Assembly (NCBI RefSeq): GCF_001025195.1
Contig: NZ_AP012325.1
Span: 1,922,001-1,986,000, forward strand
Reading direction: 5' to 3'
DNA from: Bifidobacterium catenulatum DSM 16992 = JCM 1194 = LMG 11043
GTDB taxonomy: Bacteria > Actinomycetota > Actinomycetes > Actinomycetales > Bifidobacteriaceae
Length of the DNA stretch: 64,000 nt
Each line of letters starts with the position of its first letter. Position 1 is the first letter of the stretch. Below are positions 18,809-27,253 of this stretch, in pieces. Under the pieces are notes generated by a model. It searched no databases. It had not been told where the DNA came from and saw nothing but the letters and a program-made list of their open reading frames with translations. A program made the translations under genes and the position numbers.

Positions 18809-19819
18809 ATGAAAGCGAGCATCCAAGCCGTGGCCGCCGAAGCGGGAGTATCGATTTCGACCGTCTCTCGCACATTCGCCAAACCGAATCTGGTGCTGCC
18901 GGAGACTCGCAGCAAAGTGATGGCGGCCGCGGAAAAACTTGACTACCGCATCTCCCGCTCAGCGGCCGCACTGAAAACCGGTCAATCGTTCCGCGTCGCG
19001 CTGTTGATGAGCGATTCGATTTCGACTTGGTTCAATTCCAATACCTATGCCGGATTGGATTCCGTGCTGCACCCGGCCGGATATGACATTTCCATCTTCG
19101 AGATGGCCGACGCGCACGACCGCCATGAGTTCTTCGCAACGTTGCCGGTACGCCGCAACGTCGACGCGGTCATCGTAAACTCCTTCAACATCGTGCCCGA
19201 AGAGGTCGAAAAACTTTCGAACATGAAGGTACCGATCGTCGGCATCAACATTCCATCAATCAACGGATTCAATGCCACGGTGAGTATCGACGACCGTCAG
19301 GCCATGCATGTTGCTGTGAAGCACTTGTTCTCCATGGGCCACCGACGTATCGCTTATGCGTACGAGACATCAAATGACAATAACCAGAACATGGTCTTCA
19401 GCGCAGAAGCGCGTCTGCATGGGCTGATGGAAACTGCCGAAGAGCGAAAGATGACGGTGGAACGCATCGCAATCCGCAACTATGAAGACGCCACCAACAC
19501 TATTCTCAATTCATTGCTGACCATGGACCCCGCCCCCACCGCACTGTATTGCGAAAGTGACGAGCTGGCATTGCCTGTCATCTATAAGTTGTGCCAGTAC
19601 GGGCACGCCGTCCCTCAAGAGCTCTCGGTCATCGGATTCGACGACGTACCACTTGCCGCAAAGATCGGCCTGACCACGTTGCATCAGGATCCGTTCAACA
19701 TGGGCGAAAACGCCGCACGTAAGATGCTGAGTGTCATGTCCGGAAAAACACCGAAACCGCTGCATGAAACACTACAGGCACAACTCATGATGCGTGAAAC
19801 CACCGCATTCATCGACTGA
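18809..19819 (+). CDS. LacI-family transcriptional regulator
   Basis: A 336-aa repressor. The start at 18809 (MKASIQAVAAEAGVSISTVSRTFA) follows GGAGG by 7 nt. HTH at residues 4-24, hinge, then the sugar-binding core (VSIDDRQAMHVAVKHLFSMGHRRIAYAYE, IGFDDVPLAAKIGLTTLHQ). It lies directly after the permease pair and is the nearest candidate for the CGAACCGGTTCG operators at 11085 and 16862. It is closely similar to the regulator at 8928 in the first 70 residues. Confidence 0.94.
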   Translation: MKASIQAVAAEAGVSISTVSRTFAKPNLVLPETRSKVMAAAEKLDYRISRSAAALKTGQSFRVALLMSDSISTWFNSNTYAGLDSVLHPAGYDISIFEMADAHDRHEFFATLPVRRNVDAVIVNSFNIVPEEVEKLSNMKVPIVGINIPSINGFNATVSIDDRQAMHVAVKHLFSMGHRRIAYAYETSNDNNQNMVFSAEARLHGLMETAEERKMTVERIAIRNYEDATNTILNSLLTMDPAPTALYCESDELALPVIYKLCQYGHAVPQELSVIGFDDVPLAAKIGLTTLHQDPFNMGENAARKMLSVMSGKTPKPLHETLQAQLMMRETTAFID

Positions 19820-19909
19820 CCAAGCCACTACTACCTCGCCAAAGGGTTCTCTATGGCACATATGCTGTAACTGACTGCCCAACCGGCTATGAATCCGAAA
19901 TCACCATTC

Positions 19910-20238
19910 AGAGTGACCTTGGCGCATCGGCATCATCATCGAATCTCTAATTCTGTCCGGAATGGCAGGAAGATGGCATTTTCGAAAACCACGACACGCA
20001 GATAGTCATGACATCACGACCGGAATCCGACCAGCAATTCACCAAGACCCTGCAGGATGACCTACTCATCATCGACACTCCGGCCCTTCAGCCTGCCTAT
20101 GGTATGCGCCCCCTTCAGCAAAGAGGGTTTGAGTGTAGTGGTTAAAGGCCCTGCAACAAGCCAGATGAACACATACGCATTACAGTGAGGTTCAGCATGG
20201 CAAATCTTCGCGGTCCCGGTGAAGCTCAACCTGACTAG
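19910..20238 (+). pseudogene. Relic of a GH31 alpha-glucosidase N-terminal domain
   Basis: No open frame spans this 500-bp gap, but translating through frames recovers GH31 N-terminal pieces in order: RIGIIIESLIL (19923), PEWQEDGIFENHDTQIVM, LLIIDTPALQPAYG (about 20060), PFSKEGLSVVVKG (about 20110) and NLRGPGEAQPD (about 20200). The same order and wording appear in the GH31 remnant at 7798-7300. Several frameshifts and the absence of any catalytic domain mark it as long dead. It suggests that a second alpha-glucosidase gene once stood after this lacI gene. Confidence 0.75.
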
Positions 20239-20249
20239 TCCTATATCGT

Positions 20250-20300
20250 AATGCGCAAACGGGGCTTGGAGGTTTATCCGCCAAGTCCCGTTTGCGCATT
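20250..20300. terminator. Long hairpin between convergent units
   Basis: A 20-bp stem (AATGCGCAAACGGGGCTTGG against its complement with one G-T pair) and an 11-nt loop. No T-run follows on either strand, but its place downstream of the minus-strand binding-protein gene and of the plus-strand relic fits a terminator. Confidence 0.6.
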
Positions 20301-20319
20301 CGATGAGACTCTATTGCGC

Positions 20320-21633
20320 TCAATGAGTGGTCTTATATTCAGACGCCCAACCATCCACAAATGCATCATGCACGGTGTCCCATGTACCGGTCTCCTGCGC
20401 ATATTCCAACATCGCGTTGCCCAGCGTCAACACCCACTGAGTGCTTGGCAACGGATAGATCACAATATCGTACTTATCTGCCTTGGCATAGGCATCGTTG
20501 GCGCGATGAATCGGGTTCTTGGTCTGGTAGCCGGCCTTCGCATACGACTTAAACGGTGTTTCGAAACCCGCCTCATTCGTGATGATGTCACGTGCCTCAT
20601 CATCGTTCAGGATGTAGTCAAGGAACTGCTTGGTGGCCTTCTGATCTTTTTCAGAGGCGTTCTTGTTCATCGCAAAGTACAGGAAGCTCACGGTCAGGCC
20701 TGCATTCTCCTCACCCTTCACACCCATATAGATCGGCAATACGCCCATATCTTCATCGGCGACCTCTTGATCGCGAATCTGCGAATAGCCCCAAGAGCCA
20801 TTCTGCAAGAACACGGCCTCACCCAGTGCGAACTCGGAGTTGGCGTCGTCCATGGTGGCACTGGCGAGCTGCGTCTTCGGAATCGTGGCGTCGTTGATGT
20901 ACAGGTCGAAAATGTTCTTGAAGTTCGATACGTACTTGTCGGAAATGGTGGCCGGCATTTGCGTGACACCCTGATCGCGATACTCATAGTAGACGGAGAT
21001 ATGCGCCAGTTGATCACCGAAACGTTTGATGGAGCTGGTGTCGAAGCCGGCGGAGGTGAACGCACCTTTCACGCCCATCTCATCCTTATGTGCTTGTATT
21101 TCATCGGCAACTGTCTTCAGTGTCTTGAAATTGTTGATGCTGTCAACCGACTTAATGCTTGCCCAGGAAGAATCGAAGTACTTCTGCAGCAGCTTCTTGT
21201 TGTAGATGATGCCATATCGTTCCATGACGTAGGGCACAGCACCAACCGTATCGCCATCCTTCAGCGCATAGTCGGGGTTCTCCTGATCCTTGTAGATGTT
21301 GGTTCCCGACATGTCGGCATAATAATCAGTCCAATTCAGAAAGTCGTTGTTGTCGACATCGAACAACGTAGGCGCCTCGGATTTGGCCAGCTCACTCTTA
21401 AGCGACTGTTCGTAGGTGTCGGATGATGCAGTGGCGATATCGACCTGGATACCGGTCTTCTTGGTGAACTTTTCGGCCAGTTCCTTGAACTGGTCCTGTT
21501 GTTCCACCTTCATGCTGAGAAAATATACATGCCCTTTGTCAGCGTTGACATTTGAGCCGCCGCATGCGGAGAGCGCACCAACGGACATGGCGAGCGCCGA
21601 CACTGCGGCAATGGTACGAGTGAGTTTCTTCAT
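20320..21633 (-). CDS. ABC sugar-binding lipoprotein (third paralogue)
   Basis: Solute-binding lipoprotein of 437 aa. The start ATG 21633 (MKKLTRTIAAVSALAMSVGALSAC) has GGAGGAG upstream; the lipobox cysteine is at about residue 24. It shares GHVYFLSMKVEQQDQF, FALGEAVFLQNGSWGYSQI and a variant ending MLEYAQETGTWDTVHDAFVDGW with the two paralogues. It lies downstream of the GH32 gene on the same strand but has its own operator at 21721. Without dedicated permeases it likely uses the pair at 16964-18651. Confidence 0.93.
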   Translation of the reverse strand: MKKLTRTIAAVSALAMSVGALSACGGSNVNADKGHVYFLSMKVEQQDQFKELAEKFTKKTGIQVDIATASSDTYEQSLKSELAKSEAPTLFDVDNNDFLNWTDYYADMSGTNIYKDQENPDYALKDGDTVGAVPYVMERYGIIYNKKLLQKYFDSSWASIKSVDSINNFKTLKTVADEIQAHKDEMGVKGAFTSAGFDTSSIKRFGDQLAHISVYYEYRDQGVTQMPATISDKYVSNFKNIFDLYINDATIPKTQLASATMDDANSEFALGEAVFLQNGSWGYSQIRDQEVADEDMGVLPIYMGVKGEENAGLTVSFLYFAMNKNASEKDQKATKQFLDYILNDDEARDIITNEAGFETPFKSYAKAGYQTKNPIHRANDAYAKADKYDIVIYPLPSTQWVLTLGNAMLEYAQETGTWDTVHDAFVDGWASEYKTTH

Positions 21634-21720
21634 GATCTCCTCCAAAAAATAATGATTCTGACAGCGTCGTCAGATGATGACAAACGTCGTGCATCGTGCG
21701 ATATGTGGTACCGAAGTATA

Positions 21721-21736
21721 GTTTAATCGCTTAAGC
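21721..21736. promoter_or_regulatory. LacI-type operator of third sugar-binding protein
   Basis: GTTTAATCGCTTAAGC, the same class as the two operators before the GH32 gene (consensus GTTTAAGCGCTTAAAC). A TATACT -10 on the minus strand (21715-21720) abuts it, so binding would cover the promoter. Confidence 0.75.
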
Positions 21737-21835
21737 AAAAATGAGAGGAAAAGCCGCAAGGAGAGCCGCCGAGGCGAAAAGAAGGTACGAAACGACCTCG
21801 ACGACCCGTAATCAGTCAAAAAGAAATCAGATTGG

Positions 21836-23227
21836 TCAGACCTCCTTCAATCCGCGAGCGATGGAGACATTGCGTACCTCAACGACGCCGTCGGTGGCGA
21901 AAATGCTCAGCGACTCGCCGGGGCGCTCATACATGCGCACGTTCAGTGCCACTCCATCCACATACAACGTGCCGATAGTGTCATCGACGATGAGTTGCAG
22001 ATGATAGTTACGGCCTGCCTCGAGCTTGATAGGTCGCTCAAGCCCGATGTTCATGACATTAAACCATGGGAAGTTCGGACTGCCTTCGAACACATAGCGA
22101 TTTTCAGCTACGGGGAAGATGAACTGGTATCCCAGCGCGGTATCTTCGTTCTCGTTGACACGCAGGCCGAAGGAGCGAGTTCCTTCTGAGAAGGTGATGT
22201 CGGCTTCGAACGAGAACAAATCACCGCAGCCAAGGGCGAGTACCGCCTCCTGTCGCGCACCAGTACCATCGATGGTCACATTGCCGACATTCTCGCGCTC
22301 ATTGAATGCATTCCACACGGTATCGGGAATGCGCACACCGAGCGTGCCGTCTTCGCGCTGATACACCTCGTGCGCCACGAAAGTTCCGGCCCATTCGAAG
22401 TTGCTCCTGTCATCGCACTTCTCTTTGGTGCCGACCCAGCCAAACAGGATGCGTTGGCCATTCAGTTCGAAGGTACGGCCGGCATAGTAGGCACTGCCGT
22501 CGAATGCATCGTCCGACGGTGCAATCCATGGGCCGTCAAGGCTCTTGGCCATACGATAGACCATCTTGTGCTTGTCGCTGTATTCGGTGACGATGTGGTA
22601 CCACCAGTCGCCCATCTTGAACAGGTCGGGCATTTCATGCATGGTGTACAGGTTTGGAGCCCAGAAATCACCCTCAAATTTCCAGTCCTTGAGATCCTTA
22701 GAGGTGAACTTCACGGTACGGCCGGTCTGGCAGGTTTTCGGACCGATTTTACGGGCACCAAGAATCAGCAGATACTGGTCATGTTCTTCGTCCCGAATGA
22801 CCCACGGGTCACGCCAGTCATCAGGGTCATAGCCCTCTTGCGGCGTAAAGGTGATAGCATCCTGTGTTTTGGTCCAGTGGTACAGGTCGTCACTGACCGC
22901 ATGCATGAGCACCTGCGCAGGCCTGCCCTGTGCGGGATAATCGCGGTTATAGCCGGTGTAGAAGATGTGGTACTGGCCCTCGCCCTCAAACACCGAGCCC
23001 GCGAAGATGAATTGATCCTGTGCGTCATATGCACCACGGGGGATTGCCACTCCATGATTCTCGTAGTTTACGAAATCTTTGGTTGTGGCAAGATCCCAGC
23101 CGAACGGCTCTCCGAACGGCTCCGGGTTGCGATTGTCCCGCTGGTGGAACAGGAAGAATTCGTCGCCCTTGCCAAATGGCATGCAGTCACCGAACCAAGT
23201 GCCAGGGAACTGGTAATAAAGCTTCAT
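21836..23227 (-). CDS. GH32-family beta-fructosidase-like enzyme (atypical)
   Basis: A 463-aa protein without signal peptide. An N-terminal five-bladed propeller carries GTWFGDCMPFGKGD (likely nucleophile Asp14), DPDDWRDPW (stabilising Asp140 of the RDP motif) and a candidate acid/base Glu198 in HEMPDLF, where ordinary GH32 invertases have ECP. A C-terminal beta-sandwich follows (TLYVDGVALNVRMYERPGESLSIF). The usual WMNDPNG nucleophile motif is replaced, so this is a divergent GH32 subgroup and the exact linkage is unclear; cleavage of beta-fructosides is the best guess. An AAAGG ribosome site precedes ATG 23227. It is controlled by the palindromic operators just upstream. Confidence 0.88.
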   Translation of the reverse strand: MKLYYQFPGTWFGDCMPFGKGDEFFLFHQRDNRNPEPFGEPFGWDLATTKDFVNYENHGVAIPRGAYDAQDQFIFAGSVFEGEGQYHIFYTGYNRDYPAQGRPAQVLMHAVSDDLYHWTKTQDAITFTPQEGYDPDDWRDPWVIRDEEHDQYLLILGARKIGPKTCQTGRTVKFTSKDLKDWKFEGDFWAPNLYTMHEMPDLFKMGDWWYHIVTEYSDKHKMVYRMAKSLDGPWIAPSDDAFDGSAYYAGRTFELNGQRILFGWVGTKEKCDDRSNFEWAGTFVAHEVYQREDGTLGVRIPDTVWNAFNERENVGNVTIDGTGARQEAVLALGCGDLFSFEADITFSEGTRSFGLRVNENEDTALGYQFIFPVAENRYVFEGSPNFPWFNVMNIGLERPIKLEAGRNYHLQLIVDDTIGTLYVDGVALNVRMYERPGESLSIFATDGVVEVRNVSIARGLKEV

Positions 23228-23315
23228 ATCTTTACCTTTCTTCAGCTGCTTTGCCTTTCGCCCGGCAATCGTCTGCGATTACCTTTTGAAGGAACCAGTA
23301 TTACTTCGCATTATT

Positions 23316-23381
23316 CAGTTTAAGCGCTTAAACTGTTTAAGCGATTAAGCACAAATATAGCACTTAAAATCAAAATGTCAA
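23316..23381 (-). promoter_or_regulatory. GH32 promoter with tandem palindromic operators
   Basis: On the minus strand TTGACA (23376-23381), 16-bp spacer, TATATT (23354-23359). Immediately downstream are GTTTAAGCGATTAAGC (23335-23350) and the perfect 20-bp palindrome CAGTTTAAGCGCTTAAACTG (23316-23335), centres 17 bp apart. Placement over the start site indicates repression, most simply by the LacI protein encoded at 23469-24503. Confidence 0.88.
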
Positions 23382-23468
23382 ACGATTGACGCAGTCACCT
23401 TGCACAATGCCGTTTTTCCACCGTTTCGTGAGTGTTTCCACGAGTGTCGCAGCACTACGACGACCATG

Positions 23469-24503
23469 CTACAACCTCTTCACCGAATCCCTAGATACCG
23501 CCGGACATTGCACAAAAATCGGCTCGAACGTCCTCGTCACTACATGTTCATCACCATCATCCTCATTGCGGCCGCACTGCCGCAACAACGTTCGCACGCC
23601 CATCACACCGAGCTCATATTGTGGCAGACCCACGGTGGTCAGCGCGGGATGCATGTGCGCGGAAATCATTTCCTGATTATCGAACCCAACCACGGAGATA
23701 TCATCCGGCACACGTTTACCTAACTCACGCAACGCATCGTACAAACCAAGCGCAGTGCGGTCATTATGGCAAAACACTGCGGTCGCATCCGTCGCCATCA
23801 CCTTTTCCGCTGCCCCGTATCCACCTTCTTGGTCAGCGTTCGCAGGTACCACCAGTGACGAATCAAAATCGATGCCGAATGCCGCAAGCGCCGCTTTGTA
23901 TCCTTCAAGTCGGCCAAGCGACGCAGGCGAGGGCGTAATGGCGTTAACGAACGCGATACGCCGATGTCCGGCCTCAAGCAATAGTCGCGTGGCTGTGGCC
24001 CCACCCTGAACTTCGTTCGGCACCACAGCAGGAAATCGGCCACGTTCGTCATAGCAGTTCACCAACACCGCCGGCACCTTATCGAGTTCGCTCGGTGGCG
24101 TAATTGATTCATGAACCCACTTCGAGTAGATGACGCCTTCGACCTGATGCTCAAGCATGAACGCGAAAGTCTTACGTTCCACATCTTTTTTACCGTTGGT
24201 GTTAACCACCAGCAGAATCTTCCCGTTACGCCAAGCCTCATCCTGCGCACCTTGGATTACCTGCCCCGCGAACGGAGAGGTAGCCACACCGTCGCTGATG
24301 AAGCCTATGATGTCGGAACAGCCACGGGCCAACCCCCGAGCCAATGCATTGTGATGGTAACCGAGCGAATCGGCGGCCTTACGGACTTTGCGGCGCGTGG
24401 ATTCCGGGATACGCACATTACGATTGTCATTCACCGCCCATGAAGCAGTCGCGATAGAGACGCCGGCCGCTTTGGCAACGTCTTGCAACGTTACTTTCGC
24501 CAT
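23469..24503 (-). CDS. LacI-family transcriptional regulator (probable sucrose/fructan repressor)
   Basis: A 344-aa repressor with the HTH at residues 4-24 (VTLQDVAKAAGVSIATASWAV), hinge (NALARGLARG) and sugar domain (VGFDNQEMISAHMHPALTTV). It differs in subgroup from the other four intact LacI proteins. It starts within the end of the upstream DUF624 gene (13-bp overlap), so the two are cotranscribed. It is the closest regulator to the GTTTAAGCGCTTAAAC operators of the GH32 and third binding-protein genes. A decayed paralogue is at 27254. Confidence 0.94.
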   Translation of the reverse strand: MAKVTLQDVAKAAGVSIATASWAVNDNRNVRIPESTRRKVRKAADSLGYHHNALARGLARGCSDIIGFISDGVATSPFAGQVIQGAQDEAWRNGKILLVVNTNGKKDVERKTFAFMLEHQVEGVIYSKWVHESITPPSELDKVPAVLVNCYDERGRFPAVVPNEVQGGATATRLLLEAGHRRIAFVNAITPSPASLGRLEGYKAALAAFGIDFDSSLVVPANADQEGGYGAAEKVMATDATAVFCHNDRTALGLYDALRELGKRVPDDISVVGFDNQEMISAHMHPALTTVGLPQYELGVMGVRTLLRQCGRNEDDGDEHVVTRTFEPIFVQCPAVSRDSVKRL

Positions 24504-25129
24504 ACCGTCCCCCGACCATCAGACTCCGGCTTGTTGACGTATTTGGCGAACGCATGTTCGAGAATCGGGACGTGAAGCATAAGCACGCTGCCATACCCAA
24601 GCACCACCAGCAAAAACAGACCCTGCGGCATGTAGAACCAAGAGCCGACAATCAGCCCTAGGAACGCAACATCGATTATCGCCAGCGCGATGGTCGACGC
24701 GACATTAGTCACGCCGAAGATGAATGCATTGGCGAGGGTGCCACCAAGGCTATTTTCGAAACGAGCCTGTAACGCCCAGACCCATTCGAAGCCCATGATC
24801 CATACGATGGTGAAACCGAATTTTGGAATTAGCAACGGTACAATCTGCAGAACGACCCACGCGTAGGACAGCACTGCCAGCGCCACACCGAAGATTAGCC
24901 ACTGCACCGTGGACTTCACAAAATTACTTTTGAATGATCTGAAATAATTGGTGGTGACGTGTCCCTCTCCCGCAAGCGTCTTGCGAGCAGCGTCGTGGCC
25001 GGCGGTCAGCGCGGCACCGACAGTCACAAGCGGAATGCTGGTGACAAGCATGAGAATATTGATCCACACACCGTCGGTCAGATTGTTCCAACCGCGCATG
25101 AGACCTGAATCAGGTGACAGGAATTTCAT
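24491..25129 (-). CDS. DUF624 (YesL-like) membrane protein
   Basis: A 212-aa integral membrane protein with about five hydrophobic helices and the DUF624 opening MKFLSPDSGLMRGWNNLTDGVWINILMLVTSIPLVTVGAALTA. Members are often encoded beside ABC sugar importers and GH genes in Gram-positive bacteria; their biochemical role is unknown. AAAGGAG lies 5 nt before ATG 25129. It overlaps lacI, forming a two-gene unit divergent from the GH13 gene. Confidence 0.88.
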   Translation of the reverse strand: MKFLSPDSGLMRGWNNLTDGVWINILMLVTSIPLVTVGAALTAGHDAARKTLAGEGHVTTNYFRSFKSNFVKSTVQWLIFGVALAVLSYAWVVLQIVPLLIPKFGFTIVWIMGFEWVWALQARFENSLGGTLANAFIFGVTNVASTIALAIIDVAFLGLIVGSWFYMPQGLFLLVVLGYGSVLMLHVPILEHAFAKYVNKPESDGRGTVWRK

Positions 25130-25325
25130 ATCGCTCCTTTGTGCAAGGCCATGACCGCCAACGTTGTGTTCAATCTTACCAAGACTCCGCCATGTCCGTG
25201 ACAACGTAATCACAACACACCCGTGATGCATTGGCACCATTGGTGATATCGTTGTCATTAGCTGTTCATAGGCGAACAATCACTAGAACAGGGACATATC
25301 GGGACAAAGACGTAAGGACAACATC

Positions 25326-27077
25326 ATGACCGCGAATAATGAACGTGCGGATTGGTGGAAGCAGGCCGTTGTATATCAGGTCTATCCACGATCGTTCAAG
25401 GATTCCGACGGGGATGGCTTGGGCGACATCGCCGGCGTCTCCGAGAAGATGGACTATCTGCGGGCCCTCGGCGTGGACGCCGTCTGGCTGAGCCCGTTCT
25501 ATCCCTCCGAACTCGCCGACGGCGGCTACGACGTGATCGACTACCGTGACGTAGACCCACGCCTAGGCACCATGGACGACTTCGACGAGATGACGCTCAG
25601 GGCTCACGAGGCCGGCATCAAAGTAATCGTCGACATCGTACCCAACCACACCGCCAACAAGCATCGGATGTTCCTAGAGGCTCTTGCCGCGGGGCGCGGC
25701 TCCAAGGAACGCGACCGCTACATCTTCCGCGAGGGACGCGGTGAGAACGGTGAACTTCCACCGAATGACTGGATCTCCCTGTTCGGCGGCCCAGCCTGGG
25801 AGCGTGTGGAAGATGGCCAATGGTACCTACATATCTTCACCAAGGAACAACCAGACCTCAACTGGAAGAACCCGGAGGTACACGAGGAATTCAAGAAAAC
25901 GCTACGCTTCTGGTCCGACCATGGCACTGATGGCTTCCGTATCGATGTGGCGCACGGCCTAGCCAAGGATCTTGAATGCATGCCACTTGAAGAGATGGGC
26001 AAACGCTATCCGATTCACGAATCGCTATGCCATGACGGCACTAACCCGATTTGGGATCGTTTTGAAGTGCACGACATCTACCGCGAGTGGCGCGAAGTGT
26101 TCAACGAGTACGATCCGCCACGCTTCGCCGTCGGTGAGGCCTGGTGCGTACCGGAGCATCAGCATCTGTACGCCTCCCCCGAAGAGCTGGGACAGGTGTT
26201 CAATTTCGAGTTCGCCGAAGCCAACTGGAACGCCGCCGAGATGCGTACCGCCATCGAGGAGGGCTTGGATTCAGCCACACATTCCGGCGGCTCCACCACC
26301 ACGTGGGTCATGAGCAACCACGATGTACCGCGTCATGCCAGCCGTTACGCCCTGCCTCAGATCAAGACCCCCAGTCATCATCAGGTAGCCAAGGACTGGT
26401 TGCTGCGCGACGGCACCTCTTATATTGAAGACCGTGAACTCGGCACCAAGCGCTCCCGCGCCGCCATCATGATGGAAACCGGGCTACCAGGTTCTGTATA
26501 TGTGTATCAAGGAGAGGAACTGGGCCTGTTCGAGGTAGCAGATATTCCTTGGGATCGTCTTGAGGACCCAACTCCGTACTTCACCACCCAGCGTTATTAT
26601 GAAAAGGGCCGCGATGGCTGTCGCGTGCCGATGCCGTGGATCGCCGCGGACAAGCCGACGCCGGCTTCCTGGAATGAGAGTTTTGGCGACGGAGCCTCCT
26701 TTGGCTTCTCCCCCGTCACCAAGGTGGATGGTACCCAATCCGAACGCCCCCATTTGCCGCAGCCTCTCTGGTACGGCAATTTCACCGCCGACAGCGAAGC
26801 ACAGGATCCGGATTCAATGTTGTCGCTGTATCGCGCAGCACTCGCCGCACGTCAGGACATACTCACCGCCACGGCGGATACCTCCTGCACTCTAATCGAC
26901 GTAGGCGATGAGATAATCGCCTACACGCGCCCTGCCGCCGATGGTCGCACATTCGCCTCCTATACGAACTTCGGTAAGACTCCAGCTTCACTGCCAAACG
27001 GAGAGATCATACTGGCGTCTGGCGATGTATCCAACGGGCAATTGCCCCAAGACACAACCATCTGGATGCTGCTCTAA
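25326..27077 (+). CDS. GH13 alpha-glucosidase (AglA type)
   Basis: A 583-aa cytoplasmic alpha-amylase-family hydrolase that releases glucose from alpha-glucosides. The four GH13 regions are DIVPNHTAN (about 100), GFRIDVAHG with nucleophile Asp near 206, AVGEAW with acid/base Glu near 271 and MSNHDVPRH with the stabilising Asp near 332. The residues after the nucleophile (DVAH) fit the GH13_30-type group that often favours alpha-1,4 links, unlike the DVIT of the gene at 53041. It is divergent from DUF624-lacI with 196 bp between. Likely substrates are sucrose, maltose or short malto-oligosaccharides. Confidence 0.92.
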   Translation: MTANNERADWWKQAVVYQVYPRSFKDSDGDGLGDIAGVSEKMDYLRALGVDAVWLSPFYPSELADGGYDVIDYRDVDPRLGTMDDFDEMTLRAHEAGIKVIVDIVPNHTANKHRMFLEALAAGRGSKERDRYIFREGRGENGELPPNDWISLFGGPAWERVEDGQWYLHIFTKEQPDLNWKNPEVHEEFKKTLRFWSDHGTDGFRIDVAHGLAKDLECMPLEEMGKRYPIHESLCHDGTNPIWDRFEVHDIYREWREVFNEYDPPRFAVGEAWCVPEHQHLYASPEELGQVFNFEFAEANWNAAEMRTAIEEGLDSATHSGGSTTTWVMSNHDVPRHASRYALPQIKTPSHHQVAKDWLLRDGTSYIEDRELGTKRSRAAIMMETGLPGSVYVYQGEELGLFEVADIPWDRLEDPTPYFTTQRYYEKGRDGCRVPMPWIAADKPTPASWNESFGDGASFGFSPVTKVDGTQSERPHLPQPLWYGNFTADSEAQDPDSMLSLYRAALAARQDILTATADTSCTLIDVGDEIIAYTRPAADGRTFASYTNFGKTPASLPNGEIILASGDVSNGQLPQDTTIWMLL

Positions 27078-27088
27078 TCCACACATTG

Positions 27089-27139
27089 AATGCTCCCGTG
27101 TTACCCCCCCCAATGAAGCATCAGCAACACGGGAGCATT
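27089..27139 (+). terminator. Terminator after GH13 gene
   Basis: Perfect 14-bp stem AATGCTCCCGTGTT / AACACGGGAGCATT, the loop containing a run of C. It starts 12 bp after the stop codon. Confidence 0.8.
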
Positions 27140-27253
27140 ACTGTCACAAGAATCTCCCTCGGCCCTCCGTCTCGCAGCGTCTGGCCACGGCTGCGCATGC
27201 GGCCACCGAACTAAGCGATGGGTTGCTGGGACAGGTTGCGTAGGTTACATGGC

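Noticed and set aside
21741-22004. 87-codon basic plus-strand frame between the binding protein and GH32
   Set aside because: Its ATG has no ribosome site and most of it is antisense to the 3' end of GH32.
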